Assembly (NCBI GenBank): GCA_008704415.1
Contig: VXIS01000244.1
Span: forward strand, 1 to 64,000
Length of the DNA stretch: 64,000 bases
Origin: Sphaerosporella brunnea
Taxonomy: Eukaryota; Ascomycota; Pezizomycetes; Pezizales; Pyronemataceae
Direction of reading: 5' to 3'
Shown: positions 35,042-49,413 of the stretch, piece after piece
Position numbering within the stretch: the first letter of the stretch is position 1
Layout: each line of letters begins with the position of its first letter
Notes under the pieces: generated by a model
Seen by the model: the letters and a program-made list of their open reading frames with translations, nothing else
Databases searched by the model: none
What the model was told of the DNA's origin: nothing
Made by a program: the position numbers and the translations under genes

Positions 35042-35344
35042 TTACGCATCCTCATCTAAAATCGCCATAGCACACTCTCGCTGGCTCTCATACACCCGCT
35101 CCTTGAACTCCTGCGTTCCATACCTTTCTCCGTGACGATACGCATCCCTAATCCTCTCCACTAGGTGAAAAAATTTCAAAACAATCTCATCAGTCACAAC
35201 TTTCAACCCAGGACACTCTGGAACCATCTTGCGAAGTGCCGGGAGGGAATAAGAGCAGTGCCGCCGTGCATATATCTTGGATCGACCCAAACGTACTCGA
35301 CTGGGTTGAGTTCGGGATGGTGCTTTGGTAGAAAGGTGACTAAA
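35042..35344 (-). pseudogene. C-terminal relic of a DDE transposase (Tc1/mariner-like)
   Basis: On the minus strand TFLPKHHPELNPVEYVW is followed, after a one-base frame change, by a helical tail including CSYSLPALRKMVPE, FFHLVERIRDAYRHGERYGT and EFKERVYESQRE. HPELNPVEYVW is the usual block around the third catalytic acidic residue, and the tail matches the same fungal family as the relic at 1684-2571. The frameshift and missing N-terminus make it dead. Confidence 0.75.
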
Positions 35345-35771
35345 AAACTAAATGACCGTGCCCTCCAATGACCTCAGCTACGACTTCTGGTCACGAAATT
35401 CGGGTTCCATGGCGAGGAGGCTGCGCGCACACCCTGAAGGCATCGTATCGTGCCCATCGTGTCACTCCCTCATACTGGCTCGAACACCTACCTCTACGGA
35501 CTATTGTACGCGCCATGATGCGGCCAGTAGATTGGATACTCTGGTAGCTGTGGGAGATGGCCGTAATACGCGCGATTGGGAGCTGATGGGGAGGGGAGCT
35601 CCTCTAAGCGCCGGACAAATCCCTGGCCAAAGCCGGGTAAATTGCGTGTCCCGATAGAGCTGGCGCTTGGGTTTGATAGCTATGATAACGACCATCACCA
35701 CTCTAGAGTAGGTAGCTCTAGAGAACCGCTTCTTTTGAAAGTTATTGCTTGACAACATCCCCCTTCCCGTC
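35345..35771. other. Repeat segment paralogous to 23.6-24.06 kb
   Basis: From about 35465 (CTCCCTCATACTGGCTCG) to 35660 this matches the element at 23555-24130 but lacks its nested MITE, giving an empty site near 35540. Confidence 0.7.
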
Positions 35772-36438
35772 ATGGCGACTTGCACGCCCAGCACCACTAC
35801 ATGCACCTGGGGTTCCCAGGGCGAGCTCGAAAGCCCCGGGCTTTCGAAAAAACCCCTCTCGGAGAACACCTTGATCTCCGTCTCTCTGGTGCACATCGGC
35901 CCTTTTCCACCCGACACTGAGCGCTATCGGCCTGCTAAAGGACCATTTATGGTCCCATTCTCTTCGGTGAACACTTATCAGGTATGTAGCTACATACTGC
36001 TTGCCACTTTCCTTTTGTCGCCGCATGCTTGTGATTAACGAACCCTGCGTGCGCGCGGCTTCCTAGGAACTCAAAAACACCCTCAGGAAGCTGTTTGGAA
36101 TTTGGTCTGAGCCCAAAAATATTTTTGCCCGGCTTCCAGCAGACCTAGCGACCGAAGTGCGGTTGCCATCGCGAATCGCCCAAGTACATTCCAAATTCTT
36201 TGAGAGCAACATGCAGGAACTCGGTACACGGAAACTGGTGGTTTTTCAGCGTTCCCCGTCAGCGGAGGATTTTAAGCGGGATCACGCAGCACAGAACCGC
36301 GCAACCACTTTTTGGGTGCTTGGAGATCTACAAGGAGTGGATCCGGTAAGTAATTGAGATTCTGGGATAGAACTGAGTGTTTTGTGTATTGACGGTATAT
36401 CAAAGGAAGCGTTGTGGAGGGAGTTGCCTACAACGTGA
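35772..36438 (+). CDS. Hypothetical protein, three exons (173 aa)
   Basis: Exons 35772-35981, 36067-36345 and 36406-36438 are joined by introns of 85 and 60 bp with GT-AG ends, and the frame is kept through both. The start ATG is in context CGTCATGG. The product is soluble-looking, with no signal peptide or membrane segment: a Thr/Ser-rich N-terminus, a middle part reading LKNTLRKLFGIWSEPKNIFA, and a C-terminal FWVLGDLQGVDPEALW. I do not recognise a family. It lies between transposon remnants, so it may be a lineage-specific gene. Confidence 0.5.
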
Positions 36439-36607
36439 TTTCGAAGGGTTAGGGGGAGCGGATGGTGTTGAGAGGTGCCGCGCGAGAGGGAGACAAAAGA
36501 ATGCCGCCGGATGGGTGTCTCCTCCACTTTGTTCACATGAAGAGTCTCCACGCAAATGAAACCTTATTTCAAACTTGTACTCGATATTTTTAGGGGTCGA
36601 TAAAGAT

Positions 36608-36964
36608 TACCGTATTATCCCGGTAATAAGGCAATTTCGCCGGCGCCGAAGTATACTTGCACGTACCGTTCAGCGGGCAGTGAAGCTGTGTGAGAGGCGG
36701 TCGGAAGCGACGTGCTTGGACAGTGCTCGACCAGTGGTGGTCAGTAAAACCTTAAACAGAGCGGGGAGATGGAGACCGCGGCGACAGCCTGAGCGCTCGC
36801 TCTTCCCGTCTCCACCTTGTCTCCAGCGTCTTCGTCGCATTGACGTCTTTTTGGCTCCAGCTCGCATCGAAACACTTCCCATCCAGCTTCACTATCCGCT
36901 GAACGGTACGTGTCAGTATACTTCAGCGCCGGTGAAATTGCCTTATTACCGGGCTAATACGGTA
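36608..36964. mobile_element. 357-bp MITE, TACCGTATTATCCCGG family, copy 1
   Basis: Inverted termini of about 65 bp starting TACCGTATTATCCCGGTAAT with internal GGCGCCGAAGTATACT and ACGTACCGTTCAGCG. TA borders. It is a relative of 47937-48343, in the opposite orientation. Confidence 0.9.
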
Positions 36965-37345
36965 TATACGGCTGTAGCTAACGCTCTGAAACATACGTTT
37001 CTATACCCTTCTGAAAGCAAAAGCAAAACTACAACGAAAAGAATAAAGTTGCACCAAGACAACCGAGTGACATATCATGATGTTGTATTTTTTGGGCCTT
37101 TTTTTTTTTGACTTTCTGTGACAGCGAGCGCGCTCGCCAGGCGGCCCAGGCCTTTACATCGAACAAAATGCTAGTTCCATCAACTCCTCCTGTATCTGAG
37201 TTTCTTCTATCTCATTCCAACTGCGTGGGTTGCGGAAGGAGCGCCCCAGGATGCGCATGTTGACAGAGATATAGGATGGCCCTCTCTGCTGTAAGGCGGT
37301 TCCTCTTTTCGTCATGAATAGGTTTCGGGTAGAAAAGGGCCGCTC
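36965..37345. other. Unassigned stretch
   Basis: No gene recognised; 37338-37345 is the left target duplication of the hAT element. Confidence 0.4.
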
Positions 37346-38099
37346 TAGTGATGGACACAAGCCGAGCCGACTCGAGCTGAAAGCTCGAGCCTTTTGTTGT
37401 CCCTAGCTAGGTAGGAGGAGACATCCCGTCGGCGGGGCGAAGATGAAAAGTGCGGGCCCAAGGCGAGTTGATCGAGAACATTCCGTGGAATCCCATCAGT
37501 GCAGTTGTACTCCTCATCAGCTGGCTCAATCTCAAGAGTCTCGATGACTGGGAACTTCACGGCATCAATAAGAATGAGTCTACAAACAGCAGGGATGCTG
37601 CCGATGGACAGAGAGATGTTGAGGATGCTTTCAGTAGCGAGGATGAGGATGAGGATGCGGGAAAGAGCGAGCGTCAAGCCGAGGACTCGGCGGCCAGGCA
37701 GAGCAAGGGTAGGAAGGCCGGCCACAGCATGAATTACTCCCAGTCAGACGTCCTTAGCCAGAGCGAACGCGAGGATGGTTCACATGGTGTTAGCAATGGT
37801 GGCCATGATGATGGCCAGCAGCATCTGGGCCGAGGGCATGGATGCAGAGCAGGAAGCTGAGCTGGGAGGCTTTGATTCCGGATCAGATCTGTCGGATATA
37901 TACTAGTATAGCGACGTCTCTACTGTCACTGGGTGCAACCTCTTATTTACCGGCTCGTACATCATAAATTGTATGGCAGCTCGAGCCAAAGCTCGAGCTT
38001 TTCAGGCTCGGCTCGGCTTGACGAGCCCATCTTCTAACGAGCCGAGCTGGCTCGAGCCTTCCTCATGGCTCGGCTCGGCTCGGCTTGTGTCCATCACTA
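37346..38099. mobile_element. Non-autonomous hAT-type element, 8-bp target duplication
   Basis: Ends TAGTGATGGACACAAGCCGA and its complement, with sub-terminal GGCTCGGCTCG and GAGCTCGAG-type repeats. It is flanked on both sides by the exact octamer GGCCGCTC (37338-37345 and 38100-38107). An 8-bp duplication plus TAGTGATG ends indicates hAT. The interior carries a broken ORF (see 37385-37842). Confidence 0.9.
37385..37842 (-). pseudogene. Broken ORF carried inside the hAT-type element
   Basis: Minus strand: MPSAQMLLAIIMATIANTM, stop (TGA), TILAFALAKDV, stop (TGA), LGVIHAVAGLPTLALPGRRV and a ~110-residue open tail. The hydrophobic N-terminal part resembles a membrane protein; no family is recognised. 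Two in-frame TGA codons would be CGA before a C-to-T change, as produced by RIP or deamination. Confidence 0.4.
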
Positions 38100-38107
38100 G
38101 GCCGCTC

Positions 38108-38430
38108 CGATGGCTTTTGATGGCTGCGGTGACTGGCATACTGGCTTTGTGCCAGTGCGACATCTGAGGTTGTTCAGTAGGTACTTCCTTCCTCATAAAG
38201 GCATTATGGATCTGAGGCTTTACATCCATTTTAATAGCGGTCTCGCATGCCGTGTTTTCAAGTTACGCATCATTGTCTTCTCTCCTTCCAGACGCCGCGT
38301 TTCGTTTTCAGGCCCGGTCTCGCTCAAACACAGGTTTTGTACCTCCTCTATCCTATCGTGTAACTTTTACCTTAAATTAAGAATCTTACCCGACACGTGT
38401 GCAATCGGACCGTAATTATCGACCCCAGCG
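38108..38430. other. Unassigned stretch
   Basis: No gene recognised. Confidence 0.4.
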
Positions 38431-39305
38431 TGTTATCTCGGTGCTAAGGCAATGTGGCAAAGTCACTGCGCTCTGTGGAGAAGTCGCTCAGCCTCATGGC
38501 AAAGTCACTTAGGGCCCGTTTGGATGTCTCGGTACTTAAGCGAAACGTCGGTATTCCTCAACTTCAGAGCAGAAATACCGAGGCGCCGTTTGGATGACCT
38601 CGGTATCCAACTTCAAAGATCAGAACGGAACCGGAACCGTGAGGCTCTGCACGCGAAAAGTTATACTGACCTCCAGAGGTCAGTTTCTCTCCGTATGGGC
38701 ATCCATCTCTCGCGTAGACACACAATCTTTCGCGTAATTCCCCGCCAAATTACCCGCCACCGTCCATTATCCCCCTGCACCAACTCCAGCGGTCAAGATT
38801 ATCCACCATGAAACGCAACTACCAGTCCTCTAGAAGCTCAACCTCCGAGTCTGAGTCCGACAGTCACAGTGACAGCGACTGTGAGAGCGAAATCCTCACA
38901 CCAGAGATTCTGTGTGAGGTTGGTCTGAACGTGGCTCAGTTTGTGAAAACTCATTACAATAAAAAACCAAATAGTATCTTTACAATTTATACGCTGTCAT
39001 CTGAATCCGCATCCATATCGCTGGGAAGGAGCTCGGCGTAGGGGAGAGGCTCGTCGTTGGAGAAAATAGTTGTGTTTGCGGGCGGCCGGGCGTCGGAGCG
39101 TCGTTGCAATATGATGTCACTATGGTGGTACTTGGGGGTTCATCCAAACGTTCTTCCATCGGTGTCGGTATCAGTTCGCGTTGCAACTACCGATACCGAT
39201 GGATCGAAAATGTACTACCGATACCGACGTTAGACCGATACCGATACCGAGGCCTATCCAAACGGGCCCTTAGCCACATTGCCTTAGTGCCGAGATAATA
39301 CGGTA
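38431..39305. mobile_element. MITE with TACCGTATTATCTCGG end, split by a Harbinger-like insertion
   Basis: The left part starts TGTTATCTCGGTGCTAAGGC and the right part ends as the complement of TACCGTATTATCTCGGCACT, both reading on to AAGGCAATGTGGC. The element at 38512-39269 sits between. The extreme left terminus is degraded. Confidence 0.75.
38512..39269. mobile_element. 758-bp PIF/Harbinger-like element with TTA duplication
   Basis: Inverted ends GGGCCCGTTTGGAT, with the flanking trinucleotide TTA on both sides (38509-38511, 39270-39272). A GGGCC-GTTTGG terminus plus a 3-bp TWA duplication is the PIF/Harbinger signature. The interior repeats CCGATACCGA words and holds only a Ser/Glu-rich 78-codon ORF (38808-39041), possibly a transposase-gene remnant. 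Confidence 0.8.
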
Positions 39306-39310
39306 GTTGG

Positions 39311-39716
39311 TACTATGGCGGCCGAGTGCCAAGTCAAAAAAATTCTGATTGGCTGCAGCGTTGCAAAAAGCAGGGAAGAGAAATAAATTCAATATTAAGC
39401 CATTAGAATTCTCCTTAACCTCGCGTATAACTGCGTAACCACGGGCTAGCTGTTTTGCCGCAGGATCGTGGTATTGTCAGAGGTGAAGAAACGCCGCCAG
39501 GCATCGCACTCCCGCTGCGCTACATGAGTCCGCATGGCCGCACAATGCCAAGTCGCAACCACCTTTCTGCCCCACCCCCAGCGGGCTCTGTTCCTAGTCA
39601 CAGACAGTGTAACAAAGCATTGCCATTACGGAATTATCATTTTATTCACTTCGTTGCTTGCGGCGTTGCTTTGGCCAATCAGAATTTTTTTGACTTGGCA
39701 CTCGGCCGCCATAGTA
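39311..39716. mobile_element. 406-bp MITE with 43-bp perfect TIRs
   Basis: Ends TACTATGGCGGCCGAGTGCC identical in inverted orientation for about 43 bp, TA at both borders. It lies 5 bp right of the preceding MITE. No coding capacity. Confidence 0.88.
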
Positions 39717-41920
39717 GATGTTTTACTGCGCACACTTTGCGCACTACCATGATCTGAATTTTTTTTTTTCTAAGAGAGCAGAGCCTCAGTATGACAGAGC
39801 TAGAGCTCCCCAACTCGTTGTAGGACTTTGAAAGTTTGAAAATTAAGCAAGCACCCCTTTGGGCCGACTCGTACTTGCAGCTGTAGCTGTAGGTACAGGA
39901 ACTGGAAATTACAGCACCTACTCGTACTCTGTCCTTAAGACCGGTGCACGTGGTGTTTGGGAGGGGGGGGGGGCACGCCGTACCGTACCGCCATCAAAAA
40001 TTGAAAAAATCTCCGTTAGAGAGTCGGGGGTGACGACGGCAAAGATTCATAATGGCCTGGCAATCCTTTGATATTTTTTTTTTTTTTTTACTGCATTCAA
40101 GAAAGAGAGTTTCTACGCTCTGAGCATTATTTTGATCCCTTATATACTTGCGTTTTTTGGACCTCAGTTGAAGCTGGCTTCCCCCGTCAACCGGACTGCC
40201 CTCGTTGCCCCGGTATCTACTGCAGCCCGCCAGAGTAGGGGTCTGTACTCACTTTTTGGCCGCTGAACCGTGCAAACATGCCCTCGATACCTGTACGAGA
40301 ACCCCGGAGGGGTGGGGGGTTCCCACAATCCCGCAGCAGGACGTTACCGCCGCCTTTGCTCCTGGTCGCCGTTGCATGGACTGGACTGATTCCCCCGGAG
40401 GCTAGGCGCGGGTTCCCTCGCAAGGCGGGCAGCAGCGCCACGCGACCAGGCAGTTGGATCCGCCGAAGCACGAGTCCTATGCTCCGTGGGAGAAGACTGC
40501 CTTTCGGCCGGAAGAGCTAGGGCGGAAGCACCTTGGGCGGCGGTCAATTGCAGAGCTATTACCCCCCCCCGGGGGAGAAGGCCACCCACCCCGCACATCC
40601 TGCAGTTTGTGCGGGATACAAAGCTGGACAAGTTCCGTAACTTCCGTGGCAGAGGGGAGGATGGCTCGTCCAATTCGTCATCGTCATCTGTTGACGAGGA
40701 ATCAGGCGCTGGTGGTGGCCATGGGCTTTTTGTTCTGTTGTCTCTTTTACACACACACTTCTCTTTTCTGGCGTGGTTGGGTGTGGCCGCAGTTGACCTA
40801 TGAGACAGAGCATCAAGCATCAAGGACAAGGGTAGTGATCGTTCGTTCGCGGCCGCATACAGACAATAAACCTTATTACAAAACAAACAAAAAGCATGAC
40901 GCGCTGCATATCAAAGACCTAGAAGGGGAAAGGAGGGGGGGGGGGGGGCTCAAACGTAATTTGGAACCCGGGGGGGGCATAAGATTTTGGACGCGACGCT
41001 TGCTTCTTCATTGCAGCAGCAGCAGCCGTTGGAGAAGCCGGTCGGAACTGGACAATGGATTGGGTGGATAGCCTTCGAGCTGTAGATTTTGATGGTATCA
41101 TCCCAGTTTACCTCCCGCCACCAACCAGCCCAATCCAATCCAATCCATTCCAGTCCAATCCAATCCAATCCAATCCAATCCAATCCAATCCAGTCCAGTC
41201 CCGCAAAGCAAGCAAGAAAGCCCTTCCCAATCCCTGACTCACTCTCCCCTCTCCCCTCGCCGAACAAGAATTTTTTTTTTTTCTTTTTTTTTTTTTCCTT
41301 ATTCCGTCGTCATACCACATCACTCTTTGACAACTGCACATCTCCACGGCTTCCAAAAACTTAGGTAGTCGGATACTTACCCCACGCCGAACACGACGCC
41401 AGCCAGCGGCTTGCCAGAGATGTGCTGTGCTGTGCTGTCCTCTTCCACCAGCTGCCACTACTGCTCCCGGCGTAGCATCTCTGCCCGCCTTGCTAGAGGC
41501 ATACGGCAGACATGATGATTCGTTCCCCCAAATCAACCGCCCCTCGGCGAAACAGGACAGGACAGGACAGGACTGCTCACTCACTCGTCCCCTTCACTTC
41601 ACTTCACATGCTCGAACGAACGAACGAACGAATCATCAATGTCAAATCTAAACCATACTATTCCCCTCCTCCTCCGCCTCCCGCAACGCCAGACCAGCTC
41701 GGGAATCACAACAAAGCTCATATATCACAGATCGCAGTAAAGCATACCGCAATACAAGTAGTAAGAGTAAGAGCAAAAAGACACACACCGCTTCATACTA
41801 CGTCCACGCATCGCATCTCAAGTGATAAAAAAAACAAGGTAGTAAACTGAGTAACTTGCCAAGAAAAAAAGAAAAAAGAAAAAAAAAAAGACGCTTTACC
41901 CCCCCTCTCATCTCCACACA
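39717..41920. other. 2.2-kb stretch without a supported gene
   Basis: Overlapping ORFs at 40278-41071 on both strands have no family features. Simple repeats: a (TCCAA)n block at 41128-41203, AGGAC repeats near 41555-41572, GAAC repeats near 41614-41632, poly-T at 41269-41297 and A-rich sequence at 41860-41889. Confidence 0.5.
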
Positions 41921-43981
41921 TTAATCAACCTTCCCCTGCCCCTGCCCGCCCAGCAAGCCCTCCTTTCCATCCAGCCGGAAGAATCCGCCCGCCTTCCGCC
42001 TGATGCGTCCCCGCCCCCAAAACGCCGCTACAAACAGCGCAGCGACAAAGAACATAACCGTCATCCAAGGGTGATTATGCGCGCCACCCCTGGCGAGGAA
42101 GAACACGCGCTCGATGCGGGTGCTAGTGCTCTTACTGCTGATGCTGGGGGATTTGCTCAGGACATCTCTAAGCGTCTCCAGGATCCTGCTGCGGGAGGGG
42201 TTGATGGGGCCGCCGTCGACGTTTTGGTCCCAGTATTGTTTGTTCTGAGGGAGTTAGCTATGATAGCGGAGACGGGTGGGAAACTCACGTCTTCGTCGTT
42301 GATTATGATGCGAGCACCATCGGTGTTGACATTGACCCCGTAAGTGCTTCTCACCCAGCGTTCCCAGAACACGCCATCGACCCACGCGAAGCCGACCTCC
42401 TTCTTGGGAGTGACGTTGATCCTGGTTCCCTTGGCAGCCCCAATGGCACGCTGGTCGTCACGGTCCTCGGCCTCCTCGAGTCGCAGCTGCTTCTGGTCAC
42501 GCAGACGCTTGCGCTCAGCCTGCTCCTCCTCCTGGCGCTGCTGCATGAATTCCACAGCCGCCTCCTTCAGCTCCTTCTTGGCGGCGGTGAACTCGTCCGG
42601 CTTGTCGCGGGACAACACGCCCAGAACTACCACCTTGTTGTTCATGATTTCGTGCGAGTTGGCGGCGGAGAGCTCAGGCACGATCGGGAGCCAGACCGAC
42701 TTCATCCAGCCGAGGACGCGGTTGTAGTCGCGGAGGTCGTGCGGGGCGAGGGCGTTGTAGTACGAGGGTCTGCCATCGCGGACGACCATGAACTTGGGGC
42801 GGCTGGTGATGCGGAAGCGCGCAGCCATGGCATCGTCGTTAGTCTTGAAGAGGGGTGCGTGGCCGATCAGGTTGAGAGTGAGGCGGTCAAGCGCTTCGAA
42901 GTCCTCCGAGACAGCAGCGTGATCGTAGAAGTAGACAAACGCCACCTCCATATCACCCGCCTTGTCCAACTCCTTGAACTTGGCATCGTCAATCTGCTTG
43001 ACGCCCGAGTCGACCGCTTTGCGCGCGTAGTTGACCAGGTCGCCAAGACCGCGAAGGCCATCGTATTCGACGCGCTCGCCGTTCTGGAAGAAGAGGATGG
43101 TAGGGTATCCGCGGAGCTTGAGATCCCTGCACAGCCGCTTCTCGACATCGCAGTTGACCTCGCCGACATTGAGTTCGCCCTGCATTTCCTTTCCGAGCTC
43201 AGCCCAGGCCGGAGCCATCGCCTGGCAATGGCCGCACCACGGCGCGTAGAACTTGACGAACCAGGCGTCGCGGGAGGTGGTGATGAGCTTGGTGAAGCGT
43301 TCCGTGTCCAGCGGCACCGACTCGCCCTTCGGGTTCGGCCGCTCCGGCGGTGTCTTCGCCTTCAGCTCTGCCAGTGCCTTCTGTTCCGTCTTGATGATCT
43401 CGACGTACTTCTCCACGAACTTGGAGAGGCCATCCTTGTCGATGGTCTGGTCGAAGACCTCAACGGGGTGGCCGTTCTTGTAGACGGTGAATGTGGGGTA
43501 CTTCTCGATCTTGAGTTCGTCGATGCAAAGATCGCCGTAGGCGACGCAGTTGAGGCTTCCGAAGTTGAAGTTGTAGGCCTCTTGGAAGGTGATGGGGCTG
43601 GCTGCATTCTCGGGGGTAACGGGGAGGGTCATGTAGTGGAACGCGACTTCTTTCCATATCGGAGCGACCGCCTGGCAGTGAGGACACCCGGGAGAGTAGT
43701 GCTTGACGAACCTGTACTCGTCAGCGCGTCCAATCCTTCCGCTCCACTCCATCGCACGAGCAGGCATCGCAACCGACTCACCAGAAACCACTCGCTGTCC
43801 TGCCGCGGAAATTGTTCGCGGTCAACTCCAGCACCTCCGGTAACACATCGGCAGCGGTTGCCGCTTCATCTCCAGCAGCAGGAGCAGCAGCAGCACCATC
43901 GGGGGCAGCAAGCACACCCTGTAGCAGTCCTTGACCGGCCAACGCGGCCAGCAACAGAGAAAGGGGGTTTCCGAAGCGCAT
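41921..43981 (-). CDS. Membrane-anchored protein disulfide isomerase (Eps1-like)
   Basis: Oxidoreductase of the ER lumen that forms or isomerises disulfides. Exons 43981-43782, 43711-42289 and 42244-41921; introns of 70 and 44 bp; 648 residues. A signal peptide (MRFGNPLSLLLAALAGQGLL) is followed by an Ala-rich linker. Thioredoxin domain 1 has CPHC at ~76-79 and domain 2 has WCGHC at ~222-226. A further thioredoxin-like region and a charged coiled stretch (EEEQAERKRLRDQKQLRLEE) follow. One C-terminal membrane helix starts at about 602 (MTVMFFVAALFVAAFWG), with a basic tail and no HDEL. This arrangement resembles yeast Eps1 and fungal TMX-type PDIs. The long ORF antisense to it (42652-43986) is a shadow. 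Confidence 0.9.
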
Positions 43982-44518
43982 GGTGACGATGTCGGGAAAC
44001 GCCCCTTACCGGAGGCGGGTAGGAAATGTGAATTGGCAAGTTTCCAGATGATTCGAGGTTGCGGGTTCGGGAGAGGCGGTGACGGCGGTGGTGGTGATGA
44101 TGGCGATATGGTGAGTGGTGTGGTTTGTGAGCGTGTCTTGGTCTGGTTGCTCTCCTAACTCCGAATCTCTCAGCCCGCGCTGCCCGCCAAACCGGTTAGG
44201 TCGGTGATCGCCAGTCTTGGCCGGGCTATGCCCAATCTGGATGACCAAGGTTCTCGACCCCTAGCCCTGGAACGGCTCGCAAACCAACCGCTGTTTGGCG
44301 TTTGTTTAATCATATCGCGTTCGGCCGCTTGCGGCCATGACATATAAGAGAAGAGACCATGACCCCCTAGGCCTACTACTGTTTGGCTTCGCGTCGCGGG
44401 AACAAGAATTGCAAATTGAGAATCCATTTGTTATTCGTCTACTTCATACAACCATTCCAGCGCAGTCATCCACGGCATCCCTCGCTCCAGCATGCAAAGC
44501 CCCGAGACGCAACGATCT
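43982..44518. other. PDI upstream region and protease 3' flank
   Basis: 537 bp between the PDI start and the protease stop. No gene seen; this should hold the PDI promoter. Confidence 0.5.
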
Positions 44519-47936
<3,418 letters not shown>

Positions 47937-48343
47937 TACCGTATTATCCCGGTAATAAGGCAATTTCACCGGCGCCGAAGTATACTGACACGTACCGTTC
48001 AGCGGACAGTGAAGCTGGATGGGAAGTGTTTCGATGTGAGCTGGAGTGCGAAGACGCGACGTGAAAAGTCAAAAAGACGTCAATGCGACGAAGACGCTGG
48101 AGACAAGGTGGAGACGGGAAGACGCTGGAGACAAGGTGGAGACGGGAAGAGCGAGCGCTCAGGCTGTCGCCGCGGTCTCCTTCTCCCCGCTCTGTTTAAG
48201 GTTTTACTGACCACCAATGGTCGAGCACTGTCCAAGCACGTCGCTTCCGACCGCCTCTCACACAGCTTCACTGCCCGCTGAACGGTACGTGTAAGTATAC
48301 TTCGGCGCCGGCGAAATTGCCTTATTACCGGGATAATACGGTA
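47937..48343. mobile_element. 407-bp MITE, TACCGTATTATCCCGG family, copy 2
   Basis: Same ~65-bp termini as 36608-36964 and the same interior in reverse orientation. About 27 bp (GACGCTGGAGACAAGGTGGA and following) is present twice in tandem here, which partly explains the extra 50 bp. TA borders. Confidence 0.9.
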
Positions 48344-49413
48344 CTTTGGTGACAACTATACCTAAAATTTTAACTGAGGTACCGGACACATCCCAATAGA
48401 GTTATAGAGTTTTTTGAGTGGTGTTGTAGTGTTAAAGCATTCCCTGAGAACTTTTTGCGAGCAACCACCGTCGGCGGCTTTCAAGCCTGGTGGTATCGGT
48501 CATACTTCTTCTTCTTTATTGGTTGTCAGTATGTCTTGATTTCTGTTGTGGACTGTAACCGGCGAGTCTTGGTATGATCGAGGCGGGTGCACGTGGCCAT
48601 CTTTTTTTTGTCCGCAGCCTCGGACGTCGGGCTGGCAGGGAATTCCAGTTCAATAAAGAAATGAGCGCGGTGAAGATTAAGTATTACCAGCTGGCCAGGA
48701 TCTGAAGAGTTCCGTTTGCCAGTACAAATGCTGGGTGGGTGTCTGTCTGCTAGATGGGATGGCTCTTTCGAGCGTTGCGCACCCTCTCGCCAACTCCCGC
48801 GCGCCCGTCTTTTAGTTCCCGCTCGCACGGAGCTCAGTTATCCCGCCAGGCAAGGCGTTCGAGGCTTCTTGAAATGGATAGTAGTACATCGAGCGAGGGG
48901 CTGTGTTCTGGCGCCGGTACGGGCCGCGCGTAAGTGCAAGGTCATGCGATGCGTTGCGCGCCCCCTCGGTGCAGATACAGCCACTGAAGGGCTCCGGTGT
49001 GTCTTGCACAACGGGATATCATGTCTTGAGAGCAGTCGCAGCAGAGACCACCACCGCTTGACATTGCTGGATTGCTCGCCGGTCGAAGAACTGCGGAGTC
49101 ATTCCAGCTTTTTCGAGGCGGTTAAGTCCCGCCACACGGGCTACGGCAGCTAAATCCAGCACCCACAGCTGCGGGTCTTACTTAGCACGCAGGCACCTTT
49201 TCCTGCGGGAGGGGAGGCGATGAAACGTTGTAGGCGTGGGGCTGTGGCTTCGGCGGCTGCAATAAAAAACGGGCACTTTCTCAAATACCCCCCGCCCCCG
49301 TAGCTGGCAGCTTTACCGCCTGACGATCGCAAGCAGCAAGCAAAATCCAACTGCTCAGTACACTCTAAGTGCCTACTCGGTTTTTTTTTTTTTTTTGTTT
49401 CCCCCATGAAAAG
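48344..49413. other. Upstream region of NLR gene 1
   Basis: No supported gene; a 16-T run ends about 20 bp before the NLR start codon. Confidence 0.45.

Noticed and set aside
37450..37860. 136-aa plus ORF rich in Ser/Glu/Asp
   Set aside because: Opposite strand of the dead ORF in the hAT-type element; acidic composition arises from the complementary hydrophobic frame.
40278..41071. Overlapping ORFs of 80-205 aa on both strands
   Set aside because: No family resemblance, no convincing splice pattern; left as unassigned.
41055..41237. ORFs with repeated QSNPI or GLDWI peptides
   Set aside because: Translation of the (TCCAA)n microsatellite.
42652..43986. 444-aa plus-strand ORF
   Set aside because: Antisense to the PDI exon; the minus-strand frame has thioredoxin motifs, signal peptide and consistent splicing.
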